Shown: positions 35,470-44,230, counted from the first letter of the stretch. The stretch is 64,000 nt of DNA from Methylocystis sp. Sn-Cys (GCF_016745395.1 NZ_JAERVJ010000002.1:186001-250000), one strand, 5' to 3'. The notes: generated by a model from the sequence alone, not told the origin. A program made the numbers and translations.

Positions 35470-36252
35470 ATGTCGGATATTTTCCACGAGGTCGACGAAG
35501 ACGTCCGCCGGGACAAAGCCGCCGAATTTTGGCGCCGCTATCAGACGCCGATTTTCGTCGGAGCTTTTCTGATCGTCGCCGCGACCGGCGCCTGGAGCTA
35601 TTATCAGGATAAGCGCCTCAAGGCCGCCGAGGAGGCCAACGCCCGCTATGTCGCCGCCGTGGCGCTGGCCGACGAGGGCAAGAACGCCGAGGCCGCCGCC
35701 GCTTTCGACGCCATCGCCAAGGACGGTCCCAAGGGCTACGCCGCCCTCGCCCGCATCCGCGCCGCTGAAGCGCGTCCCGACAAGGCTCAGGCGCTCAGCG
35801 AGTTGAGCGCGATCGGCGAAGACCCCAACGTCGACAAGCTGACGCAGGAAATCGCCATGTTGCGCGCGGCGCTGATCGTGCTCGAAGGCGACGACCGCGA
35901 GAAGCTCGAGCGCACGCTCGGCCCGCTGATGCTCTCGACCGGCGCCTTCCGCTTCTCCGCTCAGGAATGGAACGGCCTCGACGCGCTGTTCAATGACGAC
36001 TACGACGAGGCCGAGCGCGTCTTCGAGCAGGTGCTCAACGACCGCGACGCCCCGCAATCCATGCGCCAGCGCGCCTCCGCCTATAAGGGCCTGCTGCACG
36101 CCAAGCGCGGCCCCAAGCCCGCGCCTGCGGCGGCGACCTCCGGCGGCGCGACGAGCGGCGGCAAGATCGACGTCGTTCCGGTGATCGAGCCGGAGTCCGG
36201 CGGCGCCATGCCGGCGGGAAGCGCTCCGATCGAGACGGCGCCGGGGAAGTAA
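35470..36252 (+). CDS. TPR-repeat inner-membrane protein (YfgM/TPR_21-like)
   Basis: The 260-residue protein has a short cytoplasmic N-terminus (MSDIFHEVDEDVRRDKAAEF), one membrane segment (PIFVGAFLIVAATGAWSYY), and a periplasmic helical TPR-like part (about 50-220). A Pro/Ala/Gly-rich tail ends the protein. DE-FHEVDEDVRR-type starts are typical of alphaproteobacterial YfgM-like proteins, which assist envelope protein folding. It follows hemCD on the same strand, 118 nt downstream, and may share transcription. Confidence 0.82.
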   Translation: MSDIFHEVDEDVRRDKAAEFWRRYQTPIFVGAFLIVAATGAWSYYQDKRLKAAEEANARYVAAVALADEGKNAEAAAAFDAIAKDGPKGYAALARIRAAEARPDKAQALSELSAIGEDPNVDKLTQEIAMLRAALIVLEGDDREKLERTLGPLMLSTGAFRFSAQEWNGLDALFNDDYDEAERVFEQVLNDRDAPQSMRQRASAYKGLLHAKRGPKPAPAAATSGGATSGGKIDVVPVIEPESGGAMPAGSAPIETAPGK

Positions 36253-36325
36253 AGGCGGCGCGGCTTCTTGAGGAAGCCGCGTGATAGCGCCCCCGAGTTG
36301 TTGAACACCCCCCGCATTGAGGATT

Positions 36326-36428
36326 GTCATTCCCGGCGGGCTGAAGCCCGACCGGGAATCCAGAGCCGCAAATACGCTGGTTTTGCTCTGGATTCCCGAT
36401 CGCTCGCTGTGAGAGCGTCGGGAATGAC
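36326..36428. repeat. Palindromic repeat family B, copy 3 (inverted)
   Basis: The element reads GTCATTCCCGGCGGGCTGAAG on the left and GAGAGCGTCGGGAATGAC on the right, so it is family B in reverse orientation. The flank after it, ACCGCTCAAGCGGATCC, matches the left flank of forward copies. Confidence 0.88.
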
Positions 36429-36555
36429 ATCGAACCGCTCAAGCGGATCCTCTTACTACCCCGCCCGCTGCTTCTGACAGACGGGCGTCTTAAAAGACGC
36501 CCGATGGCTGGGCCACCCTTCTCCACCTGCACACACTTTTGGTCACCGGCCTTGT

Positions 36556-36590
36556 CGTCATGGCCGGGCTTGTCCCGGCCATCCACGCCG
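36556..36590. repeat. Palindromic repeat family C, copy 3
   Basis: GTCATGGCCGGG, CTTGT and CCCGGCCATCCACGCCG run together as a near-palindrome. An inverted copy lies 115 bp to the right. Confidence 0.75.
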
Positions 36591-36704
36591 GGCCAATGAC
36601 AGCTTAAGCAGGGCATGATCGACATGTTTGCGGAACGCGGAACATCGCAAGCCCTGTGCGACCTTCGTCCATGGCAATTACGCGTCCAGGCAGGCTGTGC
36701 CCCT

Positions 36705-36740
36705 CGGCGTGGATAGCCGGGACAAGCCCGGCCATGACGG
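36705..36740. repeat. Palindromic repeat family C, copy 4 (inverted)
   Basis: CGGCGTGGATAGCCGGG, ACAAG and CCCGGCCATGACGG are the reverse complement of copy 3 with one insertion. Together copies 3 and 4 could fold into a long stem at the end of two convergent genes. Confidence 0.75.
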
Positions 36741-36748
36741 GCTGCGGG

Positions 36749-36786
36749 TGTTCGAACATATGTTCTATTTTACAAATGTTCGAACA
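36749..36786. promoter_or_regulatory. Paired TGTTCGAACA palindromes
   Basis: Two perfect 10-bp palindromes are separated by 18 bp of AT-rich DNA. The first also forms part of GAACATATGTTC (36754-36765). This could be an operator or a protein-binding site, but it lies downstream of cysG, and no promoter reads from it that I can see. Confidence 0.3.
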
Positions 36787-36800
36787 TTCCCTCGCCCGCC

Positions 36801-38210
36801 TTACTTCTCCACCAGCGCCCAGCCGATCAGAACCATCACCGGGCCGACGATCGCTTCACGCGCAACCTTCTCGGGAAGATCGCTGATTGTCCCTTTGATG
36901 ATGCGCTCGTCAGGGGTCGAGGCGCGTTCGATGAGGAAGGCGGGGGTGTCATGCGCCATGCCCTCCTCCAGCAACCGGCGCGACAGTTCGGGCAAAGTGC
37001 GGTTGCCCATATAGACGGCCGTCGTCGCGCGGCGATCGGCGAGCGCGCCCCAGTCGAAGTCCTCGGGGAATTCGCCGTCCTTCGTATGGGCGGTGATGAA
37101 TTGCACGCGCCGCACGGTCTCGCGGCTTGTCAGCGACGCGCCGAGCGCGGCGGCTCCGGCAAAGGCGGCCGTCACGCCGGGCACGATTTCGATCTCGAAG
37201 CCAGCCGCGCGCAGCGCCGCGATCTCCTCATTGGCGCGGCCGAAGATCAGCGGATCGCCGCCCTTGAGGCGCACGACATTCTTGCCGGCGCGCGCAAGTT
37301 CGACGAGGAGCGCGGTGATCTCCTCTTGTCGCACGGAAGGCTTGTAGCCGCGCTTTCCGACATTGATGCGCGTCGCCTCGCGGCGGGCAAAATCGAGAAT
37401 GCCGGCGGGCACGAGATCGTCGAAGAGGACGACATCGGCGCCGGCCAGCGCACGCATGCCCTTGAGGGTGATGAGCTCCGGATCGCCCGGCCCCGCGCCG
37501 ACGAGCGTCACGCGCCCATGCGCCGCCGCGTCGCCGGCTTCCCGCGCCTGCGTCAGTAGCGCGTCGCAATCCTGCGTTGTTGGCTGGCGCTCGACGTCGC
37601 GGAAGGCCAGCCGCGTGAAACGACGCCAGAAATCGCGTCGCGCCAGAAAGTCGAGGCCGGAGGAAAGGATTTGAGGCCGCCATTCCTGCGCGGCCTGGGC
37701 CCAGGCGGAAAAGCTCGACGGCACGAGGGCCTCGATGCGGCCGCGCATGGCTTGGGCGAAAACCGGCGAAGCGCCGCCGGTCGAGACGCCGATAACGAGC
37801 GGCGAGCGATTGACGATGGCGCCCATGATGAAGTCGCTCATCGCTGGCCGGTCCGCCAGATTGAGCGGCACATGGGCGGCGTCTGCGGCCTTGCGGGCGG
37901 CGTCGGCCTCCGCATCGTCGAAGGTTGACCCCAGCGCGAGCGCCGCGCCCTCGAAATCCCCCGGCCCGGCCGCGCGCTCGTGAAGCGTGACGTTTTCCCG
38001 GCCGGCGACAATCTCCCGCAGCTTATCGGAGGGGTCGGCGGCGTAGACATCGACCCGCGCGCCGGATGCGGCGGCGAGATCGACCTTCCAGGCCGCGCCC
38101 TCCCCGCCCCCGATGACGACGACGCGCTTGCCGGCGAGCGGATAAAACACGGGCAGAGCTTCGAGAGGCTGCATGAGGTCGGAGGAGATTTCGTCGGGTT
38201 TGCGCGTCAC
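36801..38210 (-). CDS. cysG: Siroheme synthase CysG (dehydrogenase/ferrochelatase + uroporphyrinogen-III methyltransferase)
   Basis: The 469-residue fusion has an N-terminal precorrin-2 dehydrogenase/sirohydrochlorin ferrochelatase domain (VVVIGGGEGAAWKVDLAAAS, then NLADRPAMSDFIMGA) and a C-terminal SUMT methyltransferase domain (about 215-460) with VGAGPGDPELITLKGMRAL, RLKGGDPLIFGR and TAHTKDGEFP. It makes siroheme for sulfite and nitrite reductases. The start is taken at 38210; a start at 38174 (MQPLEALP) is possible. It lies close to hemCD, which make its substrate, but on the opposite strand. Confidence 0.95.
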   Translation of the reverse strand: MTRKPDEISSDLMQPLEALPVFYPLAGKRVVVIGGGEGAAWKVDLAAASGARVDVYAADPSDKLREIVAGRENVTLHERAAGPGDFEGAALALGSTFDDAEADAARKAADAAHVPLNLADRPAMSDFIMGAIVNRSPLVIGVSTGGASPVFAQAMRGRIEALVPSSFSAWAQAAQEWRPQILSSGLDFLARRDFWRRFTRLAFRDVERQPTTQDCDALLTQAREAGDAAAHGRVTLVGAGPGDPELITLKGMRALAGADVVLFDDLVPAGILDFARREATRINVGKRGYKPSVRQEEITALLVELARAGKNVVRLKGGDPLIFGRANEEIAALRAAGFEIEIVPGVTAAFAGAAALGASLTSRETVRRVQFITAHTKDGEFPEDFDWGALADRRATTAVYMGNRTLPELSRRLLEEGMAHDTPAFLIERASTPDERIIKGTISDLPEKVAREAIVGPVMVLIGWALVEK

Positions 38211-38393
38211 GTCGGGCCTGTTCCGGGCGAGGAGAATCCGGCAGGCGAGCGTCGGTTAGAACGCCGCCTGCTCGGCCCGATGACGCATAGCCGATCCGCC
38301 CGTGCTGAGAAAGCGCTGCCGGGGCGGGCGGCCCGATAGTGGGAAAGCTATGCGCGAAGTCTTTCCTTGCGGGCCAGGGTTATCCCGCCGCGT

Positions 38394-38475
38394 GTCATTC
38401 CCGACGCTCGCGAAGCGAGTGATACCGTTTCCGTTTGAACAGCTCGGATTGCCATTTGAATCCAGAGCCACAAGA
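38394..38475. repeat. Palindromic repeat family B, partial copy 4
   Basis: The left half GTCATTCCCGACGCTCGCG is followed by a scrambled end: ACCGTTTCCGTTTGAACAG is the family B right flank in inverted orientation. It seems to be a rearranged or truncated copy next to family A copy 3. Confidence 0.65.
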
Positions 38476-38496
38476 GCGCTCGTTTTGCCCAGCGCC

Positions 38497-38571
38497 CGTC
38501 ATTGCGAGCGAAGCGAAGCAATCCAGGGCGGCGATGCGGCTCTGGATTGCTTCGCTTCGCTCGCAATGACG
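38497..38571. repeat. Palindromic repeat family A, copy 3
   Basis: In this copy both ends read GCGAGCGAAGCGAAGCAATC-type sequence, so the arms are perfectly complementary, unlike the other copies, where the left end has GAGGAGGCGGAGCCG. It is the most symmetric member. Confidence 0.85.
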
Positions 38572-38693
38572 GCGGTGATTGCCTTGTGTATCCAAACGGC
38601 GAGAGCGTCGGAGACGGGCGCCGGACCGATTGAGCGGATCCCGCATGATCGGGAATCCGGAGCAACCAGCGCCAGCCGCTCAAACGTCGCCGG

Positions 38694-41096
38694 TCAGAAC
38701 TTAGCGTTCACCGTCACGAAGGCCGACCGCGGCGCGCCGGGCATGATGTTGTTGTTGTTATGCGCCGAGGCGTAGTAGTTCGCGCCGAGAATGTTCTCGA
38801 CGTTCACCTGCGCGGAAATCTGCTCGCTGAGCTTCCAATAGACGGCCCCGTCCCAGCGGGCGTAACCGGGGATGACGACCGCATTGTCCAGCGCCGCGTA
38901 GAATTTGGAGTTGTAGATCACGCCCGTGCCGACGCCGAGCACGTCCGGCGCCAGGCCGATGAGCGATGAGACGTCATATTTGTTCCAGAAGGTGAAAGTG
39001 TTCTGCGGCACGGACGGCACGACCTTGCCCTTTTCGGTAAAGAGCGGCCCAGTGCCCGCGAGCGGCACGCGGTCGGAGCTCGTGATATAGGCGTGCTGAT
39101 TGCCGTAGCCGAGCGACACCTGCCATTCCTTGGTCACCTGCCCAACGAGGCCGAGCTCCCCGCCGACCGTGCGGGTATTGGTGAGCACATTATAAAATGC
39201 GTTGATCGCGACGGGCTGGTTGCTGCGATTGAGGTTGTAGATGGCGCCGGTGAAGAGCAAGGTCGGCGCGATTTCAGCCTTGAACCCCGCCTCCACATTC
39301 TCGAATCCCTGCGGCTGCAAATTCTGCTGCGAGATCGACAGCGTGTTGAACTGATCGCCCGCCGCCGGCAGGAATGTGCGCGAATAGGCGCCGTAGAGCG
39401 AGAGCTGCTCGAAGGGCTTGAACACGAGGCCGAAACGCGGCGACCATTTGCCCACGTTGTTGGTGATCGTCTGGCCCCAATAATTGTCGATGGTCGGGGT
39501 CGGAGTCGGAAGCGTGTTGACGAATCTGAGCCTGTAGCTGTCGAAGCGCACGCCCGCGAGGATGTCGACGTATTTCGTGACGCTGATCTGATCCTGCACA
39601 TAGCCCGCAGCAAGATCGAGATCGGTGTGGCGGCGGAAGCTCGGATTATTGAAGACGACCGGCAGGAAGGTCGTGGGAGAGCCGAAGAAAGTGTTGATGT
39701 TCGCCGAGCCGGTGAAGGGGTTCAGCCAGCGGGCGTTGTTACGGTTGGTGTCGGACTTCTGATTGCCGAACTCCATGCCGGCAAGCAGCGTGTGCTTGAT
39801 CTGCGGCGTCATTTGCAGCGTATAGGTCAGGTCCGTCTGGTTGAAGATATTCTGGCGCGGCGTCTCGTTGTTGTAACCGGAGAGCTGCACGCAGGGCGGC
39901 AGCGCGCCCGCGCAGCCGGAGAAGGCGACGGCGTTGTTGGCGAAAGTGTTCTGATAGAACTTGGCGTAATTGGCGAAGACGGTCTGGTTCTTGATGTTGA
40001 CGCCGAAGTCGGTCGTATGATCGATCATCAGAACCGCGCGATCGACGTCGGTCTTGGCGTAGTTGACCGTCGGATTGCCGAAGAATGTCGAGCGGTCGGT
40101 CGGCGACGGATAGCCGGGGTAAAGATCGGCGGCCCCGAGACGCTGCGCCGCCAGGATCGTCGGATTGGCGTTCCAGTTCACCGATGGTATGCCGCGATCC
40201 ATCGTGCGGTAGTCGAAGTAATGCTCATAGCTGAGCGTGACGAAGGTCTTCTCGAAAGGCTTCCAGGTGAAAGTCGGATTGATTCCCCACCGCTTCATAT
40301 TGAAATAGTCGCGGTAGCTGTAAGACTGCTCGAAGAGCCCGTTGACGCGCACGGCGAGCTGATCGTTGATCGCCTGCCCGACATCGAAGGTCACGCGCTT
40401 GCGGCCGAAACTGCCCGTCGAGATCTGCACGGCCCGCAGCGTTTCGCCATCCGCCTTTTTCGTCACGCGATTGACGACGCCGCCGCCGCCGCCGCGGCCG
40501 AAGACGAGCGCGCTCGGGCCTTTCAGCACCTCGACCGCCTGCATGTTGTAGAGATCGCGGTAATATTCCGCGTCGTCGCGCACCCCGTCCGTATAGAAGT
40601 CCGCGGTTGTGGGCTGGCCGCGAATGGTGATCTGATCGCGCTGCCCCTCGCCCTGCGCCACCGTCACGCCCGGCACATAGGCGAGCGCCTGGCCGAGAGT
40701 CAGGCTGTTGCGGTCTTCGAGCTGCTGCTTGGTGAGGATGGTGATCGACTGCGGAATGTCGAGGATCGGCGTGTTGGTCTTGGTGGCGGTCGAGGTGCCG
40801 TGCGCGACATAGCCGACAACGCCGCTCGGGCCGCCGCCGAGCGTTTGGCCTTGCGGAATGAAAGGCGTGGGCGCAGGCGTCGCAGCCGTCACGACCGGGG
40901 AGACATGAACCGGCGCGCGCTGCGCCGGCGTGCGGACGACGGTCTTCTGCGCATGCCCGACATCGATTTTCGGCAGCGCATGCTGTGCAAGAGCGGGAAT
41001 GGGAGCGGCAAGAACGGCGGCGATGGCGCAGAGGCTGACGCGAGGATGAGTGTAGGGTTTTTGAGGCGCAGTGGGCGTCACCAGGAAAGTCTCCAA
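38694..41096 (-). CDS. TonB-dependent siderophore receptor
   Basis: The 800-residue outer-membrane protein has a signal sequence (AIAAVLAAPIPALAQHALPK), a plug domain (about 95-230) with LDIPQSITILTKQQLEDRN and ALAYVPGVTVAQGEGQRDQ, VLKGPSALVFGRGGGGGVVN, and a 22-stranded barrel ending VTVNAKF with the terminal Phe. The plug and VFGRGGxGGxxN pattern match the catecholate/Fiu-like ferric-siderophore receptors. It imports iron-siderophore with TonB-ExbBD. The N-terminal extension after the signal is Pro-rich. An iron-responsive operator may lie upstream (see 41193-41209). Confidence 0.93.
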   Translation of the reverse strand: METFLVTPTAPQKPYTHPRVSLCAIAAVLAAPIPALAQHALPKIDVGHAQKTVVRTPAQRAPVHVSPVVTAATPAPTPFIPQGQTLGGGPSGVVGYVAHGTSTATKTNTPILDIPQSITILTKQQLEDRNSLTLGQALAYVPGVTVAQGEGQRDQITIRGQPTTADFYTDGVRDDAEYYRDLYNMQAVEVLKGPSALVFGRGGGGGVVNRVTKKADGETLRAVQISTGSFGRKRVTFDVGQAINDQLAVRVNGLFEQSYSYRDYFNMKRWGINPTFTWKPFEKTFVTLSYEHYFDYRTMDRGIPSVNWNANPTILAAQRLGAADLYPGYPSPTDRSTFFGNPTVNYAKTDVDRAVLMIDHTTDFGVNIKNQTVFANYAKFYQNTFANNAVAFSGCAGALPPCVQLSGYNNETPRQNIFNQTDLTYTLQMTPQIKHTLLAGMEFGNQKSDTNRNNARWLNPFTGSANINTFFGSPTTFLPVVFNNPSFRRHTDLDLAAGYVQDQISVTKYVDILAGVRFDSYRLRFVNTLPTPTPTIDNYWGQTITNNVGKWSPRFGLVFKPFEQLSLYGAYSRTFLPAAGDQFNTLSISQQNLQPQGFENVEAGFKAEIAPTLLFTGAIYNLNRSNQPVAINAFYNVLTNTRTVGGELGLVGQVTKEWQVSLGYGNQHAYITSSDRVPLAGTGPLFTEKGKVVPSVPQNTFTFWNKYDVSSLIGLAPDVLGVGTGVIYNSKFYAALDNAVVIPGYARWDGAVYWKLSEQISAQVNVENILGANYYASAHNNNNIMPGAPRSAFVTVNAKF

Positions 41097-41192
41097 GCAG
41101 AAGTGGGGGACCGATTGCCGCTAGACTCGATCTCATGTTTCTACTCGAGTATTGCTGCGTTAAGTCTTTGGTTGCAATGGTTTGAGAACAAC

Positions 41193-41209
41193 CTTGGAAA
41201 TCTTTCAAG
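41193..41209. promoter_or_regulatory. Imperfect palindrome upstream of the siderophore receptor gene
   Basis: CTTGGAAATCTTTCAAG is an interrupted palindrome about 97 nt upstream of the receptor start. The position suits an iron-regulator site (Irr, RirA or Fur), but no exact known box is matched. Confidence 0.25.
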
Positions 41210-41305
41210 TTTGTCGCTCTTCTTGGCGGAGTTCCGCCAGAACGCTCGTTGGAAATGCGACATTCTGGACAACTATTAAATTTCTTGACTGTGATAATTT
41301 TGAAA

Positions 41306-41340
41306 CGAAAAAGCGGCCCTGAATGAGGGCCGCTTTGAAC
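41306..41340 (-). terminator. Rho-independent terminator after the cytochrome c gene
   Basis: On the minus strand AAAGCGGCCCT, loop CATTC, AGGGCCGCTTTTTCG forms a strong stem followed by T residues. It starts about 22 nt after the cytochrome c stop. Confidence 0.85.
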
Positions 41341-41360
41341 TTAGGACGTGGGCGCTCGAA

Positions 41361-41756
41361 TTACTTGCTGCCGTCCGCCTTGAACTGGGAGACATAGGCC
41401 CAGACATTGTCCTGATCGCCTTCCGAGGCGAGGCCCTGGAAGATCATCTTGGTGCCGGGCACCTTGGCCTTCGGGTTCTTGATGAACTCCTTGAAGGAGG
41501 CCTCGTCCCAGGTGATGCCCGAGCCCTTCATCGGCTCGGAATAGTTGTAGCCCTCGACCGAGCCGGCCTTGCGGCCGCTGAGGCCATTGAGCTCCGGAGC
41601 CACGGCGTTCTTGGCGCCCGGGCCGACCTGATGGCAGGCCTTGCACTTGGCGAAGACCTTTTCGCCCGCGGCGGCGTCGCCAGCGGCGAAGGCCTGGCCG
41701 GCGGAAGCGGCAAAAGCGACGCTCGCAGCGAACGTCAGCAGGGAAATCGTCTTCAT
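41361..41756 (-). CDS. Class I c-type cytochrome (cytochrome c2/c550-like)
   Basis: The 131-residue protein has a signal peptide (MKTISLLTFAASVAFAASA, cleaved after AFA), the heme-binding CKACH near residue 41, and a Met ligand in PGTKMIF. It is a soluble periplasmic electron carrier. The layout (about 107-residue mature chain, YNYSEPMKGSGITWDE) is that of cytochrome c2-type proteins. I chose ATG 41756; 41774 is in frame. A terminator follows, so it is a single-gene transcript. Confidence 0.93.
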   Translation of the reverse strand: MKTISLLTFAASVAFAASAGQAFAAGDAAAGEKVFAKCKACHQVGPGAKNAVAPELNGLSGRKAGSVEGYNYSEPMKGSGITWDEASFKEFIKNPKAKVPGTKMIFQGLASEGDQDNVWAYVSQFKADGSK

Positions 41757-42001
41757 CCTTGATCCTTTCCTCATCCTCGGCGTTCGCAGTCGCGTTCGCC
41801 AACATTCTTTAAAACGCGCGTGCCAATGGGTTCGGCGCTCGCGGCCGCTCTTTGAGACGCGGCGAAACTACAACGAAGGGGCGCTCTGACACAATACCGC
41901 CACTTGAGCAGTCTCGAGTTCGCACCTTGGCGCAGATGAGGTGAACCGGAGCTGAACCCCGTTTCGATTTCGCAAAAGCCTCAGCTTTTGTGGAATGCGC
42001 G

Positions 42002-42631
42002 CTAAGTCACGCGTCGCAATGTCAGATTGACTCGCGCGCCCTGCCCGGCGAGCGGCGCCGGCAAGGGCGTGAGGATCGACGGCAAGATGCGGTCGACCCC
42101 ATGAAAACATAGCCGCGCGGGCCCGGAGAGAATCAGCGCGTCGCCCGAGGAAAGCGTGAGGGCGGTCGTCTTGTCGGCGCGTTTGCGCCCGCCGAGGCGA
42201 AAGCGGCAATCGGCGCCGAGCGACAGAGAGAGGATCGGCGCCGCGACATCCGCTTCGTCGCGATCCTGATGCAAGCCCATCTTCGCATCCGCGGCGTAGA
42301 CATTGACGAGGCAGGCTTCCGGCGCCTTCGGATAGCCGGTCAGCTCATCCCAAATGTCGAGCAGCATCTGCGGGATGGGCGCCCAAGGCGCGCCGGTTTC
42401 GGGATGGCGCGGCTCATAGCGATAGCCCCTGTCCTTGTCGCTCATCCAGCCGAGCGGCCCGCAATTGGTCATGCGCACCGACATGGGCAAGCCGGATTTC
42501 GGCATGCGCGAAATAAAGAGCGGCGCTGCCGAGATCGCATCGGCGATCTCTTGCGCCAAGCGCTCCTGCGCGGCGGCGTCGAGAAAGGCCGGATAGTGGA
42601 AAGCGCCGGGGGTGATTTGCTGTGCTTGCAT
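42002..42631 (-). CDS. alkB: Alkylated DNA repair dioxygenase AlkB
   Basis: The 209-residue Fe(II)/2-oxoglutarate dioxygenase has the metal ligands in MGLHQDRDEAD (H-x-D) and FHGVDR (distal His), and RVNLTLR for 2-oxoglutarate binding. It reverses 1-methyladenine and 3-methylcytosine damage by oxidative demethylation. SVRMTNCGPLGWMSDKDRGY is the nucleotide-recognition region. Length matches E. coli AlkB. It stands alone. Confidence 0.94.
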   Translation of the reverse strand: MQAQQITPGAFHYPAFLDAAAQERLAQEIADAISAAPLFISRMPKSGLPMSVRMTNCGPLGWMSDKDRGYRYEPRHPETGAPWAPIPQMLLDIWDELTGYPKAPEACLVNVYAADAKMGLHQDRDEADVAAPILSLSLGADCRFRLGGRKRADKTTALTLSSGDALILSGPARLCFHGVDRILPSILTPLPAPLAGQGARVNLTLRRVT

Positions 42632-42714
42632 CTCGCGTTACTCTTCATGGCCGGCTGGCGCTTTTTCTTGTAGACGGCCGCGCTGCGATATGGGTTCCGC
42701 TCGACCGGTCCGTT

Positions 42715-42819
42715 GTCATTCCCGACGCTCGCGAAGCGCGCGATCGGGAATCCAAAGCAGAACCTACGCACTTGTGGCTCTGGATTCCCGGTCGGGCTGT
42801 CGGCCCGCCGGGAATGATA
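42715..42819. repeat. Palindromic repeat family B, copy 5
   Basis: Forward-orientation copy with intact left and right arms; the right end reads GCCCGCCGGGAATGAT, one base off the consensus. Confidence 0.88.
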
Positions 42820-42926
42820 AAATCCGATGCGCCGAACGAAATTGCCATCGCCTCGCGCGGCAGCTAGACTTTATCGACTAAACAAAGCGACCGTTTCAAT
42901 TTTCGATCATTCCCGAGGTCCGCGTT

Positions 42927-43766
42927 ATGATGGCTCGAAAGACTCTCGCCGGGCTTTTTTGTGCGCTCCTGACCGGATGCGGGACTTATGTTCCGGAGCT
43001 AGCGGACCCGCCAAGCAATCAAGCCGATGGCCAACTTCTCGTTCAAGCGATCGTGCGGAGCGTCAACTGCGAGATGCGAAACGCCGTCGCTTTCGTCATC
43101 GATCGAGACAAGGAACTTGCCGCGATAAATGGGCAACGAACCGCCGCCTGGTTCGAAAAATGGGGCGTGCAAGCCGCGCTCACTCTGACCATCGACGAAA
43201 AGACGTCCATAAATCCGACGGCGATCTGGACGCCCCCAAATCCGGCGACCGCCTTGTTTACGCTCGCCGGCGGCGTCTCGGCCTCCGCAGATGCGACGCG
43301 GATCGATACGCTCAATTTCTACCACACGGTCAAGGACCTCTATCGGCTCGGCCCCTGCCCGGCCGGCGACAATGCCGCCGCGCCAATGAAATCGCTGCTG
43401 ATCCAGGGCGATTTGAAGCTGAGGCAGTGGCTGGTCAGTCACGTGCTGGCCGCTGGCACGGGCGAGATAACGGCGCCCACCGGGATCGACACGCCGCTGA
43501 AGCAGGACGCCTTGTCGCATGAGGTGAGGTTCCTTGTGGCGACGAGCGGCAATATCAATCCGGCCTGGACATTCGTTCACGTCAACGTCAACCCAGCCGG
43601 GCCGCTGCTCTCGACGAGCCGGGATCGCACTCACGACCTGCTTTTGACTTTTGGCCCGGTCGATCCGTCGAGCAAGCGATTGGCCAGCGTCGCCGCCGGC
43701 ACGTTCCAGGCGTCGCAAATCGGCGTCTATATGAGGAGCGCGCCCATTACGCGCTTCGGGTTCTAA
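42927..43766 (+). CDS. Putative lipoprotein of unknown function
   Basis: The 279-residue protein starts with ARKTLAGLFCALLTGCGTYV, a lipoprotein signal with lipobox LLTGC. The mature part is soluble, with VNCEMRNAVAFVIDRDK, FTLAGGVSASADATRIDTLNF and LLIQGDLKLRQWLVSHV. The outline (N-terminal region, then 'GGVSASADATRIDT..') resembles outer-membrane assembly or adhesin accessory lipoproteins, but I do not recognise a family. It is followed on the same strand by the lysine-rich small protein at 43815. Two ATGs overlap at the start (42927 and 42930). Confidence 0.72.
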   Translation: MMARKTLAGLFCALLTGCGTYVPELADPPSNQADGQLLVQAIVRSVNCEMRNAVAFVIDRDKELAAINGQRTAAWFEKWGVQAALTLTIDEKTSINPTAIWTPPNPATALFTLAGGVSASADATRIDTLNFYHTVKDLYRLGPCPAGDNAAAPMKSLLIQGDLKLRQWLVSHVLAAGTGEITAPTGIDTPLKQDALSHEVRFLVATSGNINPAWTFVHVNVNPAGPLLSTSRDRTHDLLLTFGPVDPSSKRLASVAAGTFQASQIGVYMRSAPITRFGF

Positions 43767-43814
43767 ATACAATCGACGCTCTCGTTTTGAATATGCATCA
43801 GAAGGAAAGTCGTT

Positions 43815-44144
43815 ATGGCGAGGACCACCAAACCGACGAAAAAAACGGGCGCACTCAAAAAACGGACGCCCGCGAAGAAGACACGAAAAACCGCCACGAA
43901 GAAGAGCGCGACGAAAGCGCGGGCTCTCGCCAACGCCCTCGTGGCGCATGCTTCCAAGCCGCTGACCTCCTTCAAGCGGCCGTCGACATGGTATTTCCCC
44001 TCGCCGAATGCCAACACTGTCATCGCCTGTGATTGGAACGCCGCCGAGAATCGATACAACCTTAACTGCCGTGAAATTCCGATCACCGACGTGCCGCGCC
44101 ATGTGGCCGAGGCCATCGTCATCGAGGGGCATAGCTTCGGATAA
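43815..44144 (+). CDS. Small protein with lysine-rich, histone H1-like N-terminus
   Basis: The 109-residue protein has a very basic N-terminus (residues 1-40: MARTTKPTKKTGALKKRTPA, then KKTRKTATKKSATKARALAN) made of Lys, Thr, Ala and Pro. A compact C-terminal part follows, with TWYFPSPNANTVIACDWNAA and YNLNCREIPITDVPRHVAEA. The first part resembles histone H1-like DNA-binding tails; the second is unfamiliar. AGAAGGAAAG precedes ATG 43815 as ribosome-binding site. Unknown function; DNA or RNA binding is plausible. Confidence 0.68.
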   Translation: MARTTKPTKKTGALKKRTPAKKTRKTATKKSATKARALANALVAHASKPLTSFKRPSTWYFPSPNANTVIACDWNAAENRYNLNCREIPITDVPRHVAEAIVIEGHSFG

Positions 44145-44230
44145 TGCTTGCTCGAGCAAACCGCCGCGACGCGGCGGCGCTCATGCCCCCCGTCATACTA
44201 TTTCCGATTGAACTGCTCGCATGGGGCCTT

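Larger units (their letters stand above)
36429..36800. other. Intergenic region between convergent TPR-protein gene and cysG
   Basis: No gene is supported. It holds a hairpin with 10-bp arms (36482-36503), two inverted copies of family C (36556-36590 and 36705-36740), and an AT-rich stretch with two TGTTCGAACA palindromes (36749-36758 and 36777-36786) just downstream of the cysG stop. Confidence 0.6.

Noticed and set aside
36749-36786. LexA (SOS) box
   Set aside because: The alphaproteobacterial LexA site is GTTC-N7-GTTC; here the spacing is 8 and the site lies downstream of a gene, not at a promoter.
39093-41279. 728-codon plus frame opposite the TonB receptor
   Set aside because: It is antisense to a receptor with plug and barrel motifs.
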